Positions 12,701-26,334 of a DNA stretch of 64,000 nucleotides are shown here, piece after piece. The notes below the pieces were generated by a model. That model was not told the DNA's origin. It did no database searches and saw only the letters and a program-made list of their open reading frames with translations. Numbering within the stretch: the first letter of the stretch is position 1; the number at the start of each line of letters is the position of its first letter. Origin of the DNA: Helicoverpa zea (lineage: Eukaryota; Arthropoda; Insecta; Lepidoptera; Noctuidae); contig NC_061482.1 of the NCBI RefSeq assembly GCF_022581195.2, positions 4,774,001 to 4,838,000 on the forward strand, written 5' to 3'. A program made the position numbers and the translations under genes.

Positions 12701-13837
12701 ACCAAATTAGCAGTTGCAATAATTTAATTATCCTATGAGTAAAAATAACAAGAGCTTTGTTTATTTACACAATGTTAATAATTGAGTTCCGTGTTACAAA
12801 CCAGTTTATTATTCATGCGTGTTTACAATACTTTCGTTATCGCCCAATGAAATAATTGTGTCACAGCCGAATTGCTCGCTTGCCACGAACAACAAAAAAA
12901 AGTTAATCTTTTCAAAAACATTTGATACTTACTTGTTTTGTTCACTATTGAATGAAAATTTTCATTTTTTGACGAAGTTGACTGAATGAAAAGGACGCTT
13001 TCTTTCTAAATAGTATCAGAATTACAGCTCTTTTATGAATTTAGTTCGAAGCTCAAGTGAATGCCACCCGAATCGTGTGGGACGACAAAAAATTGGTGGA
13101 ATGCTTCTGAAAGGTGTAAGATTATACGAGCTTATGTTTAGAAAATATTACAAATATCGCTTATGAATTATTTTTTTCCAATCCATAGCTTTCAAATAAC
13201 TTGATAAACATCACTATTTTCTGTTTCAGAAAATGAGTTACAACTTTGTGGAAACGTATCTTATAATTTCGTACACTGAATTTTCTTTTCGATAGTCTCA
13301 AAATCACCAGTTAATAGGACCTACATGAACTGTAAATAGTAGTTAAATCTGTACTTAAGCATATGCTTAAAAAATCTAAGCGACGACGTTGGAAATACAC
13401 ACCTTCATTAAATAACTGAAGCCCCGCAGGCATTAGCTGTTAGTTGTGAAAACCGATATGTGTACTTAGTTAACAGTTTGATTGCTGCGATGCACAATAT
13501 AAAGCAAACAACATACGATTTAATTGGAAACTGAGCTCTTGACATTGATGCGGCCTCTACACTGTACAGCTCTTGTGCAAAACAAACAATTTGGCTGCAA
13601 CACTCATAAATAAAACAATGCAAATTGTTAACGAACACTTACCCCAGTCATGTTTCACTTCACTTAGTAAATCTCTCCTAAAGTCTAATCCTGTATCAGG
13701 TCGCGTTTTATAAACCTATATGTACAGTATAAATTTTCATTTGTAGAAAAATATTATATTTTTGGAAATTTATACACAAAGCCTAACTAGTAAAAATATT
13801 TTACGTTTGAAGTAGGATAGAAATATACTAAAAACAC
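9756..13837. other. AT-rich intergenic DNA downstream of the LRR gene
   Basis: Apart from the inverted repeat at 10813-10882 and short poly-T/poly-A runs, nothing is recognised. The region follows the 3' end of the LRR transcript. Confidence 0.45.
10813..10882. repeat. Short inverted repeat
   Basis: AAATAATCAAACGAA at 10813-10827 is exactly inverted at 10868-10882 across a 40-bp loop. It may be a minute MITE remnant or a chance hairpin. Confidence 0.5.
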
Positions 13838-13843
13838 TTTATT
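13838..13843 (-). terminator. Poly(A) signal of the LRR gene
   Basis: An AATAAA on the minus strand lies about 230 nt after the LRR stop codon, in the context GAACAATAAAGTG, and is the first such signal downstream. It implies cleavage around 13810-13825 and a short 3' UTR. Confidence 0.6.
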
Positions 13844-14069
13844 GTTCAGTTCTTTGGTTTTACACAAGATCGTCTTCATACTCGTACTCGTATCAGATGT
13901 CATTAGTGTCGAACATCGGCGGGGGAGGGGGCTGCGGGAAGTAGCGGGTGGAGGTGACGTCACAGTGGTGGGCAGACACGGAGGCCAGCGGCAGCGGCAG
14001 GTCGAAGGCGACACAGTGCGCGTCGTGGTGCGCGGGGCGGCGAGGCGGCGCCGGCGAGCGGGCGCGACG

Positions 14070-15795
14070 TTAGCTGCCCTTGGGCACCAGGTGGTAGGGC
14101 GCGTGGATGGTGGCCACGCTGCCCAGCTCGGTGTGGCCCAGCAGCTCGTCGGGGTGCTCGTGCTCGTGCTCGCGCCGCTTCTCCTCGTTGGTGTAGTAGT
14201 GCGCGGCGCGGCGGCGCGTGCAGCACAGCGCGCCCGCCACCGCCGCCAGCACGGCCACGCACACCAGCATCAGGCCCGCTATCACGCTCATCTGTGCCTC
14301 GTGCGTCGTCGGACATGGATCTAGACGGTCAAACGACATCTCAGCGAAACTCACCCCGCGCAAACGAAAAGGGGAATAACATCTAAGATGGCGCAGCGTG
14401 GAGTTCAACACTGTCGTAGTCATGTACACGAGCATGGTCCCTGCTGAGCACTGATCGCACCGCCAAGTGTTCTTTGCCAAATTAACTTGAGCAATCGCTT
14501 CCAGCCTTTGCAAATCCAGCTCACTCAGTGTTTGTAACTTGTTATGCGATATATCTAATCTCTGTAAAAACTTAGTCTTTGTAAGAAGTTTGTATGGAAA
14601 TTTAGTTAATTTATTCCAAGATATATCTAAAGCCACGAGGTGCTCATTGTACGTAAAAAAATTCGGTGGTATATCTGGAAGCGAGAGGTTGGCCAGTCCG
14701 ACGCCATGAATTTCGGGCAATATTTGCAGTAATATGGCAATTTCATTAAGAACCAAGTTGTTTCCGCTGAAGTTAATAGTTTTCAAACAATCCACGACGG
14801 GTGCGAACGTTTGTAAATGGAATCTGTCTATTTTGTTGTGACTGATGTCTAGGTGCGTGAGGTTGGTGAGGTTGGCGAGCGCGGCCGGCGCCAGCAGGGC
14901 GAGGCGGTTGCGTGCCAGCGACAGCACGCGGAGCTCGCGATTCCGCCCGAACATGTTGTCCACGATTACGGATAGTTGGTTGCCGTCGAGTCTTAACTTT
15001 TTAAGTCTTTTTAAGCTTATAAACTCGTCTGATGTAAGATATTTAAATTGATTTTCTCCCAAGTCTAGTTCCTCCAAGTTGGATGCCAAATGATATATCT
15101 GCGTATTTACCCGCCTCAGAAGGCATCCTCTACATTTGAAAATACGCAAATGTTGAATATCCTTAAATACTTCTGGGTTCAGTTCAGTGAGAGGGTTCTC
15201 ACTCAGATCCAAAACAATTAATTTCGCCAACATTCTGAATAGTCGAGGCACCAAAGTAGTAATTTGATTGTGTGACAAAGTTAATGTCCTCAATGAAGTT
15301 AAATGACGGAAGGTCTCGCTCGGCATTTGTTCTATGTTATTATGATCGAGGTACAAGTCGGTGAGATTTATGAGACCTCGAAAGTTGTCCGCTCCGATGC
15401 TGGTGAGATTATTGTGAGTGAGGTTAATTAACCTAAGATTTTGGAGTCCCCAAAAGGAATATTGGCCTATGGAAGGAACATTTGAGTTGACGATGTGTAG
15501 TTCTCGCAGGTTGACGAATGGGGTGGGTTGTGTGAAGATGGGTCCGATGGTGAGGTCGTTGGGTTTGTCTGGCGGGGCGGCGATGACGATGATGTGCGCG
15601 TCGCGGTCGATGTAGTCGACGGGGATGGCGCGCATGTGGCCGCGCGTGCACGCCACGCGCACGGCGACGCCCGCCTCGGGGTCGAACGTGCTGCGGCAGC
15701 TGCACTCGTCGGGGCACGTGATCTCAGCGCCGCTGCACCCCAGCAGCATAGCACTTGCTGACCACAGCAGGAACACCCAATGGTATCTCGTATTT
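14070..15795 (-). CDS. Leucine-rich-repeat single-pass membrane protein, main exon
   Basis: This is a long uninterrupted reading frame ending at a TAA at 14070-14072. Seen in order: a hydrophobic signal-type segment (WVFLLWSASAMLLG), a cysteine cluster CPDECSC typical of an LRR N-cap, and more than a dozen 24-residue LRRs with LxxLxLxxNxL cores such as LTLSHNQI and LDISHNKI. Then come an LRR C-cap starting NTWRCDQC, one membrane segment (about residues 519-542 of the spliced form) stopped by TRRR, and a 49-residue cytoplasmic tail with an alternating His-Glu run. The predicted role is a cell-surface adhesion or recognition receptor; no ligand or orthologue can be named from sequence alone. 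The frame can be read upstream to an ATG at 15851. However, a splice acceptor (TTGTTACAG) just before 15795 interrupts just ahead of the signal segment, so I take 15795 as the exon start and a separate first exon as the source of the start codon. The 3' half is markedly GC-rich compared with its surroundings. Confidence 0.9.
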
Positions 15796-16734
15796 CTGTA
15801 ACAACATACAATGTATGTAGATAGGTAAAATAGGGACGCATACTCAATCACACGCGCAGAAAAATAAAATAGGTACTCATTATGATAAAAATAATATACC
15901 TACTTCAGCTGTATATATAATATGTTCGCCTGGCAATTTAAATTATGTATATAACAAATTATATTACACTGTAATTTTTCCTGAAGGTTATTTGTAAATA
16001 CAATTTTTAATATAATTTCTCCCTATTTCAGCCCACGGAGACTGATAACAAGTGGGAACCTATTCCCCAAATATTCAAGAACAACTTGCTCTTATGGTGT
16101 TTATTTCGTATTGATGCAGATCCTCACTGAACACTATTATTATGAAAGGCAGGTGTTTACATCAGATTGGACCTGAGAAAATATTCCTGAGTCAGCACAG
16201 CATGGATCAAGAGCACGGTGAAGCACACAAGGAAGCCATGGTATGGGCCAGCAAGGTATGGATATACCCCATGGACAAAAGACATTGAGTAATGGGTAAC
16301 TCGCCTTCGGCCCAGTTCCTCGCACACCTCTAAGAAATGTCAACAAAATGAGAAGTCGTTAGCACCTAAGCCTGTCGAGACTGCACGTTACGAGTTACGC
16401 ACCTTTGACAGGTTATATCCAATGAAGTTCTGAGACCTAACACTACTCGTGTGAAGATATGATTTCCCATTCATAAAATACATGAATTAAGTAAAATATG
16501 AAACATATTTCACCATTAGCAAACAGTCGTATTTCCAACAGCCATTAAAATCACATTGGAGTCGTTTAACTATCCAGTTTTAATTTCCGTCGCCTCAATG
16601 CAAGGATTAGAAGTCAGCTGTGTGTAAATGATTGCGCTATTAATGTTCCTTAATTATATTATGCTGTAATTTACGAGATACTGCGACATTTTACTATAAT
16701 TTATTTTATAGAGCATGCTTTAAATGATTATAAT

Positions 16735-16902
16735 TACCTCACAAAAGCGAGTGAGCCATGCATGTGTGTGTAAATATAATGCACATTGTCTCTGTATGTA
16801 TAACCTCGAAAGCGCTCAGAAGCGGTCGAGTCGCCAAATCATACAAAGACAATGTACGTACATTTACACACGTATTATATCGCACTCGCTTTCGTGAGAT
16901 AA
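16735..16902. mobile_element. Foldback/MITE-like inverted repeat
   Basis: Left arm 16735-16797 and right arm 16839-16902 are imperfect inverted copies. The shared outer sequence is CTCAC(A/G)AAAGCGAGTG, and both arms carry CATTGTCT(C/T)TGTATG at the inner edge. The loop is about 40 bp and contains CGAAAGCG, a partial echo of the arms. No coding content and no convincing target duplication are visible. The family is unknown, and it is older than the 3680-3902 MITE judging by arm divergence. Confidence 0.65.
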
Positions 16903-19900
16903 GATATCTATTCCCATAGTTATATCTTTCGCTGAGGAGAGACTGTTGAGCGAAACGTTGGAATTCCCCTCAGCCCTCTCACAATTTATCGGCACTAAAA
17001 CTACGTAAGGTCTTAACAAGTAAAAACGTTGTTAATCCGCCTATTAACACAGTAAGTGTAAAAAATGCTCAAGTCCTGTGAACTAGGAACGAGATTACAG
17101 CCTTGTAAAATATGTGTTACGCTTTGTCCGCGAAATCCAAACCCCTGAAAAATAACGCGCAGATAACAAAAGGCTTTTTGACGCGCCGACTAAGCGGCAT
17201 CCATTACGTGAATTCCGAAATATTTATTCGCACCTTAATGAAAAAAAAGAAATCCTTTTGTTAGTTCTGTCACGAGTGCAAAGCTTATTTTAATTTCCAT
17301 TATAAAGATCTGAACTAAGAATTCACGGTGACGTTAGACGAATAGGATTAATGCTGTCGTAACTGATATTATTTTGCGTTATTATTTTTTATTTTCCATC
17401 ATAAACTGGACTAGAACATAGAAATGCCATAAAAACTAAAGAAGCATTTTCAAATAAATCCCTTGTTAATAAATTATTATGTTCACTAATTGATCCCCTT
17501 ATAACTAAGAAATATTAATATTCCTAGAACCCACTCTACCTGGCTTTTGCTCAACTATGTTACTTGTTATCGACATCAAAAATAATTTCCTGGTAGTAAG
17601 TATTGAATGTGCAAAATAGGAAGCAGGTGATTGTTTGCCCGTATAAAAATCTATTTATTATTCTCTGTATGATACGCTTGAGGCAAGGGAGACTTTGTTA
17701 TTTCGTTGTTAACAAAGTTGTAAAGTGAAGTGAAGCTCACTTGTTTTATCAACTGTACAGTATGAAACAAACAAGCGGTATGCTACATTCAAGGCACGTT
17801 GATGGCGTACAACGTTTGATATCTTCTCGTAAACTGGCTAACGTATGGCCATTACGAACTTGCTGTAAATAACACTGTTGTGCGCGCGAATTACTTTGGC
17901 TTTAAAGAATTTTTAATGGACTATGTTAAAGTACTTCAACGAAACATATCTGACATTTTAAAAGCACTACAATAAAAGAGAATTGGAGTCGCCTAGCGCC
18001 TACTAGAGTCGGCGACGCCTCGTGAATATGGATCAGGTATTTAAAACAGCAGGACATTGCCACTATGTCGTTGAACAATTGAATAAATCTAACCCTGCAG
18101 AGAAGCTTTGCCGGCTTATTGGATACAGCTTTGAATTCGTAACAGGCTTATTGTTAATACAATGTCGTTTTTTGTAATTCAAATTCAATGCTACCCTTCC
18201 TTTTACGTACACCCTTTCATAACTCTTCTTAATATTTCTACGCTGTCTCCGATAACTTAAGTTATTTTATGCTAATCTCGGAATTAAAGCAGAAAACAGA
18301 ATGTGGCCTGCTTATTATGCTGCGCAGGATTCGACCGATGTAAACAGGATACGTCAGAGGCGATCCAGGCGCGCTATCTCGAGACGCACGTCACCCATTA
18401 CCATCGCTGAATACGCATTACTGTAATATTGCGGTGAAAACATTCATCATATTTATACGCGAGAACTTCCATTTGATTCATTGTTGGAAAACACCACACT
18501 TTTTGGAACAACTCCACTGTTTTACGTGCTGTATTATATAGCGCGGGGGAGAAAGAATTCTTTAACTCACCCCCTTAACCTTGGCCTACTACATTGTATT
18601 GTGCCATATCCGCCCGGCATTTAGTTAGACTCGTAAACATTTTGTTCGATAACAAACAACATTTATTTCATACAGTGAGCTGTATTTTTAATTGTAGATT
18701 CTCTTTGTAAGATATTCACGTGGTGTAAAAATATCGAACTGCCCAAGTAAACCCAACAAGAAACACTATAGATAAAGTAAAATATTGTAATCCACGTTTT
18801 TCCTTCTCTCAATTTATCACGCAATTTTACACGTAAACAAGGGTACAAACACATTCGGAATGAATACAAACGTAAACATATTTCACACGTATTTGTTTGT
18901 GAATACCTTGGATTAAATTATAATCACCTTCGTATCAAAACCTTTCATGTCTTCTTTATAATTTTGTGTGTGTTATGTACAAATCGAATATGTTCTACAT
19001 GAAATGATTGCCTATTTAAGTGAGTGATCCATTAGACGATAAGCGAGGCGATAGATCCGGACGGTATTCGGCCCAATATTGACGCTGCATCCAATTCCCG
19101 GGGCAGTATCGGTATCAGCTACTAAACGTAAGTATGGCATTGATGTATGTGCTACGTACTTTAACGGAACATTGGACCTGTGACAGCGATTTCGTCCGCG
19201 TCGGCGACTGAATTATTGCCCATGAATGCTCCTGAGGTAAGCTCTGATTCTAGAATGTGTCAAACAGACGAAATTATAGTTGTCACTGCCTATCATGTAA
19301 TGGTTGATGATTTTCGATATGATTGACACGATATAAATAATGTGCTACTAGTCTAAACACTGCCCATTGCTTACTAAAGGTCTGTGTTAATATTTATTTT
19401 TCCGAAACCTCAATTCTAATATAATTATTTTTTAATTATGGTAAACAAAAATATTATCTCGAAACGGTGAGTATGCACAAAGCACCTGTCTGAGTAACTT
19501 GATAGAGCTAAATGAATAAAACGTTTGTCTCAAAAAGCTTTTAAGGCTGACAGCGTGGCTTCTTTATGAATATGTTTATTACTCATTACATAAACTCTCT
19601 TAGCCATTCGCTTCAAGTAACTATACGTTTCAAATAATTCATTCCTGACGCTAGAAAAATACACTTAGCCTAAGTTAGATAGTGTAGGCAAAATGAAAGT
19701 ATCAACATTTTAACTCCATTTTTTCACGAAAGAGGTTCATCCACCGATGTAGCCCTAAACTTCGTGTAATTTATTAATTCCAGTACGAAACTTTTCTCAT
19801 TACGGACTTACAGGTCTTGTTAATATAATATTTTTACTAACACTATTCGACCAGCTCTTCGGCACTACTAAAATCGCTTTTATGTTCGTAGTTAAAATCA

Positions 19901-22900
19901 TTGCCAAATATGAAACTAGTAAAATTCATGAAAACACTGGTATAAAACTCCACGATTCACTAAAAGCGAGCTAATAAAAGCTATCCATTATGGCTTACAT
20001 CTAAAATCAGACTGGCGTACGGATGGAGTTTATCAAGCCTGAATTTTAAACTATTAAATGTTCGTAAAGTTAAATTATTGCAGTGGGTAGATGGCACGCG
20101 TATTTTTTCCGTGGCGTGGGGTCACGTAGGCACGCAGGGCGCTCGGCGCGTCCCACTGTCACGTACTTACTCACTGGCCATCGGCCATAAAGTCGGGAAA
20201 TCGCTGCCCGAGCCACGACCATTGTCGTCACTTTTATGGATAACGGGAACAGGATACGTAATTATACACGAAGATTTATTTTATTGACAATTGGTGAACA
20301 AATCTAATTTCGCTTTATTTGGTCGGTGACGTGAGTTGGCTTAATTAAACAGTCGTTTGCGGTGACGCCAAGCTGCGCGCCCGTGCCGATGCCGCTCAGA
20401 CTCATAAAGCATCGAAATGCTTGTGTGCCACGTATTACACCCGCTAATTCCAAATGAACATCTCACCGAGAAACTCTTAGCACATTATCGCGTGGAAATC
20501 AGATCCCCTAATTGATTGAAATCTGTCTATAGTTTGCGAATTCTTTAGAACATTCCTCCTTACATTTATCAGGCGGAAAATGTAGGCGCTTATGTGTGGG
20601 ACAGCTGAACAGACCATTACTCCTCGTATCAGACGCCAACAAAGAATACAGCGACACCGACAATAGCTGAAACTCGTTCAGCTTCTATTCGCATTTGCTT
20701 TGAATTTTGTTCCACTTTCAAGATTTCTTTATGAAGTAGAGGACACTGTGAGAAAATCTACACCTCTGTGGAATCAAAGCTGACAATCCTGAACTAGTTT
20801 TATTTTAAAAGTTATATTAAAGTAGCAAATACACAAAGTTCTAAAATATATAGTTTTAGTTAAAAAATGCCCTATTTTCTTTAAATAGTCGTAATATAAT
20901 GTTTGAATACAAAAGGTTAAATATTATCCGGTCGGGATTGGGGAAGCCAAGTGTGGCCTCAGATTATACGGCTCAGCGTTACGATGCATACTTAAATCGT
21001 AAACTTTACTAATTAAATATTCAGTATTCCTTATATTGCCATCGACGCTAGAAGAATAATAAAATTACACTCCATGGTGAACTCTCCAAATGGATAGAAA
21101 ACCAGTTAAAACTTTACGATTAAAATTCATTAACCAGTTGAGATTCTGAAAATAAAAATGAACCGTAAAATAGATATGGATAAAATAATGAAAGTTTTGC
21201 ACCAAAAGTTTGCACTTAGGTCATCGTTTTATGAGCTAGGATGAAAAATGCATTTTAAGATTTACGACCCTTTTATGCCGAGATTCCGGGACACCCGAAC
21301 AAAACTGTAATTTGTCAGACACCGCGCCTTTGAAAAGGATATGTGGAAACTCTGAAATACACGCTTGAATCCTGAAAAGATATACAGGAAACCCTTTAAA
21401 CGTTCGAAGCGAAACAAATATTTAATAAGAATAGTTGTGAGTGCCACCTTATCCCAGGAGATCGATCCCGGTACAAGTGGACACGGTGGCAACTTTATAC
21501 GAGTTGCGCGATTTCAATTCACTCCGAGGAATATTTTCGAAGTGAATGCACATGACATCCTGTTGCGGCCAGCAGCTCAACTTCACTAGAAATGCCACGA
21601 AGACAAAGTTTTATATAAAGGGGTCTTATTCATGAAATGTTACTATTTGGTTTCAATTAGGAGCCACTTAATGTTCCCTTTCTCTCTTCGTTTTATAACA
21701 AAGGAGATTCTCAATTCGTAATTTGAATTTTTCTTTACGACTCTAAATTGCCTGCATTACGACGAATATAAAAAAATCCGTGAAGGTTTCTACTTTCTGT
21801 ATTTTTGGTTTTTAAATCAAAATACCTTAGAGGACAGTGTCCCAAAATTAATGGAATTACTTGTTTTATGACTTACTAACAGCTTATACTTTTTAGTGCA
21901 TAAGTTGTATAACGTGACAAACACTATTCGTCAAAATTGCGACCGCTCTTACTTTGGTCTAGAAGTCTTTTTTACACAAGTTACGTTACTTTTTATGCTT
22001 TTTACACTTCTACAAAAATATCTTCAAGGAGTTAAAAAACGTTTTGTGCTTTTTTATTTTTTCCAAAGTCAAGGTGTATTGTTAAAAAATGTATTTTAAA
22101 ATGATTTTCCGACGAGGCTTTTCTTAATTGTATATTGTGCAACCATTTAAACTTTTTTTATTTCCAATTTAAGTAAAAATTCTTAGTGCTAGGAAAGTAA
22201 AGACGCTAATAGAATTTGTTTCAAAGGATTGCGTAAGGAATTTAGAATAGAATACCTATAGAATGACATGCTTCCAGGTAACCAAAAGGTATTACGGGTT
22301 TAAATTACATTTTGATTATGTAGGAACCTACATCACAATTCGTCATACAAGTTCAATTCCGCGAATAACAAAGGCTACCAATGATCTTTTTTGTGAGCGG
22401 CTCCAACACAATGAGATAAGGCGTTATATAAAGAATCTCCTCGGTGGGTCAAATCGAGGGACTTTATCGTTATTATTTATCTCCGAAACACATTTGTTGA
22501 GCTTCTCCTTACATCCCTTTATTTTACATGACGACTACGCCGAATAAATTGATTTCTCAAAGGTCCCTCTGTAGGCTGGTCCAAAGAAAAAACATCCAGT
22601 CATCGCCTAATGATATTTTCGTAAAGAGTCCCTCGATATTATTCAATTAGTTGTCACTTGACCTCTCAATTTGGAACTTTATCAAGTTATATGGCTATGT
22701 TGGTATGTAGCGCTCAAAATGTCGTAACTTGTACAGGCAAATGTGAATTAAGCTGCTTAATTTAGAAAAAAAAAATGGATGTCCGCTTCATATTTCAGCC
22801 ATTCCAGCGTAAACATTAACTTATTTATACTACAGACAAACATTTTTAACTGGAGTACGATCAAAAACTTACACAGTAACAGAGACAACAAACAAAGTTT

Positions 22901-24993
22901 TGCGAAACATTAAGATATTTAAACGAGAAACTGAATATTTGATTACGGTCCCAGCACTGAAACACAGACTGGCGTCAATTATACTTCTGCGTACTTTACC
23001 ATTTTTGTTATGCAAAGTGCGGCAATGCGACGTTGAATGCTTCTATCGTTTCCACTGGCCACCCCATTTGTGTACCGAGTCCCCTCGGAACATATCCAGT
23101 CTGCTACACAAAAGTACAACACAGCTGCCTCAAGGGATTTTAAGAATCACAACGCGAATTGCGTCTTATTCAAATAACATAAATCTCACTGGTGTAAGAG
23201 GACCGACTTAAATAGCCTTTTTAATCACCCTAATCTCTATGGACACCTTTTCGTTAAGTGTATTCCGTCCAATATTGGACAACAGACGATAATTCAATAC
23301 AGAGGTCGGTTATACAAAAAGCAATAGGATTGTTTTCGCACCGATTCAAGTATAGGGTCATATTATAAAGGGTGACATACACGTGTAAGTTAGGACGCTA
23401 TATTTTTTCTTTTGTCATAAAGAGTTATAGCCATTAAAAACGCGTTTGTAACCTTAATGTAGGTCACACTTACCTACCTACAGTCATATTAGATACCTAT
23501 GTGGTGCCCTAATATTATAGTTACGTGGCACACGTGTTGTGACAAAAGAGTGATAAAGTACGCGATGGCATAATTTTGGTCAAAGGCACAGGGAATTTAA
23601 GAAGGCCAGCACATTTATAAGCCAACCATTGATATTCAAAGCGAGATTTTAAATAGAATACAGTTCTTATTATGCGTGTGTGTCAGAAAGAAGGGGAGGA
23701 GGAGCGGCCGCGACGGGCAAGCGGTTGAGCGAAGCTCCCCCTAATAAGAATACCGTTAAGGGTAATAGGGTAGGATTTGGTACATGGAGAAAAGATTACG
23801 CACCCGCCAGAGACCTTTTCACTAACCACTGTCGGTCTTGTTTGTGTGCCGTCACTGCTCTCTGACAATTCCTTATAGCTACTCGTGCAATTCGTAACAA
23901 AACAAATAAGATACAGAACCCAACGAATTAAATAAACGTTCATTCGCTCTACATAATAAAGAGGCTTTAGTACGGGAATGGTGCTCGTTTCAGGATATTC
24001 ATCAATATAGCGAAAGCAATAATTGTTTTAAACAATTTCGGCGCCGACATGTCGGCTGGCGGTGAGAATAAACGCTTTCATTTATATCGCCGAGGGGTTT
24101 CAATTAATATCACAATAAAGCACTAAATTCAAGTATATTAAATTACATGTATTATGGTTTCACGAATAATTTGAGAGATAAGGGCGTAATATCTACAATT
24201 ATTTTTAATCTGTGTAGGACGACTATGTACGGCAGACGAACTATTGTAGCCTTTGACGTTTTATTGTTCAAACTTTTTCCTTTATTTCTGTCACTTGTTA
24301 GCGTATCCGAACAAGAGTAACACTAGACTACGGTTGAAAATATTTTTTAAAACTGCGAACGTTGATCCATCTGCATGACGAGCGACTCAATTAAATAAGT
24401 TTTAATAACCACAACGAAAAGTTTTATTGGATGATGGTGTCTACTGTTCGTTTAGCCTAAAAGTTACGATAAACTGTGAACTGATAACTGATGAAAACCT
24501 GTGATGTGGCGGTGTATTTGTACTTTAAAATAAAAGTTCGAATTCAAATGCTTTCATGTGTAAATAAAATGTTGAAAGCTTTTTAGAAGCGGCTTCGCCA
24601 CTGCATAATTTACCTCAAATAATAATGATAATGTATTCAGTATTTATGTCTTATAAAACTCAATTTGTACAAAAAATTACAATCTTGTGTTCCTTTATTT
24701 CACGCAACTAGTGTTTATAAAAAATAACATAACATTTCCTGAGAATCATAATCACCGTAAAATCTAAATTGCATTCCTACTAGCTCCACCGACAGCCACA
24801 GGGTTTGACTAAGGCAACTTAAGATCTACTTGTGCTTGCGTAAGGTAATGCAATCCTGTTCACGCCCACATCCTTGTGGTTGTCTCCACATGCAAGTCAT
24901 AATACTGTCTACTAATTTATTAATGATTCGACGTAACAAACATATTTTATTACAAAGGAAATTCCTCTGATACCTCAACATTGATAGATATTA
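16903..24993. other. AT-rich DNA, presumed intron of the LRR gene
   Basis: No recognisable coding domain was found; frames reach about 100 codons but look random. The GC island at 20075-20230 and the 14-bp palindrome GCCGACATGTCGGC near 24047 are the only features noted. Confidence 0.4.
20075..20230. promoter_or_regulatory. GC-rich island, possible regulatory block or exon
   Basis: About 150 bp rich in CACG/CGTG words (TCACGTAGGCACGC, GTCACGTACTT) sit within AT-rich DNA. On the minus strand a frame starting MVVARAAISRL reaches CCAGTGA|GTAAGTACG, a good donor, but its phase does not fit the LRR acceptor. It may be a regulatory element or an alternative exon of the putative intron-spanning gene. 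Confidence 0.22.
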
Positions 24994-26334
24994 GGGGAGA
25001 TGTTCCTAAAACGGGTACCCCTCCTAAAACGGGTAGGCCTTGCCATTCGAATATTATAGATCTTAGTGTGAACCTGTGAGTGTAGAGTGGTGCACTACCC
25101 CCCTGCCGATCACGGTCAGTCGGCTCGCGCACCTGGAGCGAGCGTGTTCGAGGTAAGACGTAAAAAAAGTTTTCTGCTGAACTTATTAAAAAAAATCGAA
25201 TTATGCTAGTGCTAACTACTTAAATATGGTGTAAGATATGGTTTTCGTAGTTTTGTATTATCATTTTGCATGTTATATGCTTATTAATTGTGAATAATTA
25301 GTGGTCTCCTTGTTTACTATTTTATGGTTAAGGTAGTTGAAATTTAAAACGTGCTTTTGGGCAAAACGGGTAGGGGCATAACGGGTGACTATCCGATTTG
25401 CCCTGGAATAATTTATGATATGTATTAAGCTGACCAGTGCCATTATTTATCTGACTCAAATGTAAAAAATACCTAATTTGTTTTATTTTTTTGTTTTTTT
25501 AATTGGGTGAATAAATATAAAAGAAAAACTTTAAATGCTTCCTGGGATGTGGAAGTTATGAAACTGGACCGCAACCTCTTGACGAAGCTATAAGTCCACC
25601 TCATACTCCAACACCAGTAGGCACCAGTATATTGAAGAACTTTCAACACCATGCAAGATATAACGGCAGAAACACAAATTCTTAAGGATTTTATAACACC
25701 ATGCAAGACTCCATCACAAACTACAATCCTTCTTCAACCTGAGGATCATCATGTAACACCAATAAAATAAGGGGCACTTCCTCAATTGATCCCACTGAAA
25801 GCTAATCGAAGACAAAGAAAGCCACAGAGAGCTGAAGAAGAACAGGAACAGCGTGAAAAAGAAATTTAAATATTTTTTCTTTGATTTTTAACAAAATTAT
25901 CTGTTGGTAGCATTATAATTTCAAATGTAACATTTAATGACGTAAAAGAGTAATCTAGACTGATCAAAATAAGACAACTGTTTAACATATTTAAGGAGAC
26001 TAATTAACAATAAAGATTTCCTGGATAATAGGAGGCTAGGATATTTTTTTTAATGTTTTTAAATTCATTTATCACATATATTCATTCATTACCTGCTTTG
26101 CCCAAAGGCGTTACCCGTTTTAGGACCCCCACTAGGGCAAAGCGGGTATTTCGAAGGGGTTTAGTTTTTTTGATTTTTTTCAGAATATTGAAGAAGATTA
26201 CTAAGACTGTCTTATGTTTTCCAAAGTTTATTATATAAACAACCTTATGAGTACAAAAACAAGTCGCATGTAATGTTCTTGGTTATTTTATTTAACATCT
26301 TTCGTTAGCTTACCCGTTTTGGGAACATCTCCCC
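24994..26334. mobile_element. TA-flanked DNA transposon, pogo-like deletion derivative
   Basis: The ends form a 24-bp terminal inverted repeat with one mismatch, starting GGGGAGATGTTCC, flanked on both sides by TA. The motif AAACGGGTA in the ends recurs inside the left part (near 25026, 25360 and 25380) and the right part (inverted near 26110, direct near 26140), as expected for subterminal transposase-binding sites. The interior contains a decayed coding stretch (25570-25868) with Pro/Thr-rich then Arg/Glu-rich character. A TA target and a tail reading SPPHTPTPVG suggest the pogo/Tigger branch of Tc1/mariner; that placement is inference. The length of 1341 bp is shorter than an autonomous pogo element. 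Confidence 0.7.
25570..25868 (+). pseudogene. Decayed transposase C-terminal remnant
   Basis: Three successive plus-strand open segments in shifting frames show protein-like composition. The first reads EAISPPHTPTPVGTS, the second TPCKTPSQTTILLQPEDHH, and the third KANRRQRKPQRAEEEQ and ends at TAA (25866-25868). Frameshifts and at least one in-frame stop separate them. Such Ser/Thr/Pro-rich then basic-acidic tails follow the DDE domain in pogo/Tigger transposases, but no DDE domain remains here. The assignment rests on context inside the TA-flanked element. Confidence 0.45.

Noticed and set aside
13620..13680. Possible ATG exon of a next minus-strand gene (ATGACTGGG|GTAAGT at about 13640)
   Set aside because: Only three codons before a donor, with no partner exon or promoter evidence; too weak to annotate.
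13842..14324. 160-codon plus-strand frame and 118-codon minus-strand frame over the 3' end of the LRR gene
   Set aside because: Both are out-of-frame shadows in GC-rich coding sequence; they are Arg/Gly/Ala-rich without domains.
15433..15847. Arg/His/Pro-rich frames over the N-terminal half of the LRR exon
   Set aside because: They overlap the strongly supported LRR frame in other phases and show no family features.
15796..15851. Upstream ATG at 15851 as the start of the LRR protein
   Set aside because: This would place an intron-like segment containing an acceptor in the protein and give two hydrophobic stretches before the N-cap. It remains possible only if transcripts start close by.
22900..23211. 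103-codon plus-strand frame
   Set aside because: It has no domain, no splice context and random-looking composition; frames of this size are expected by chance in 64 kb.
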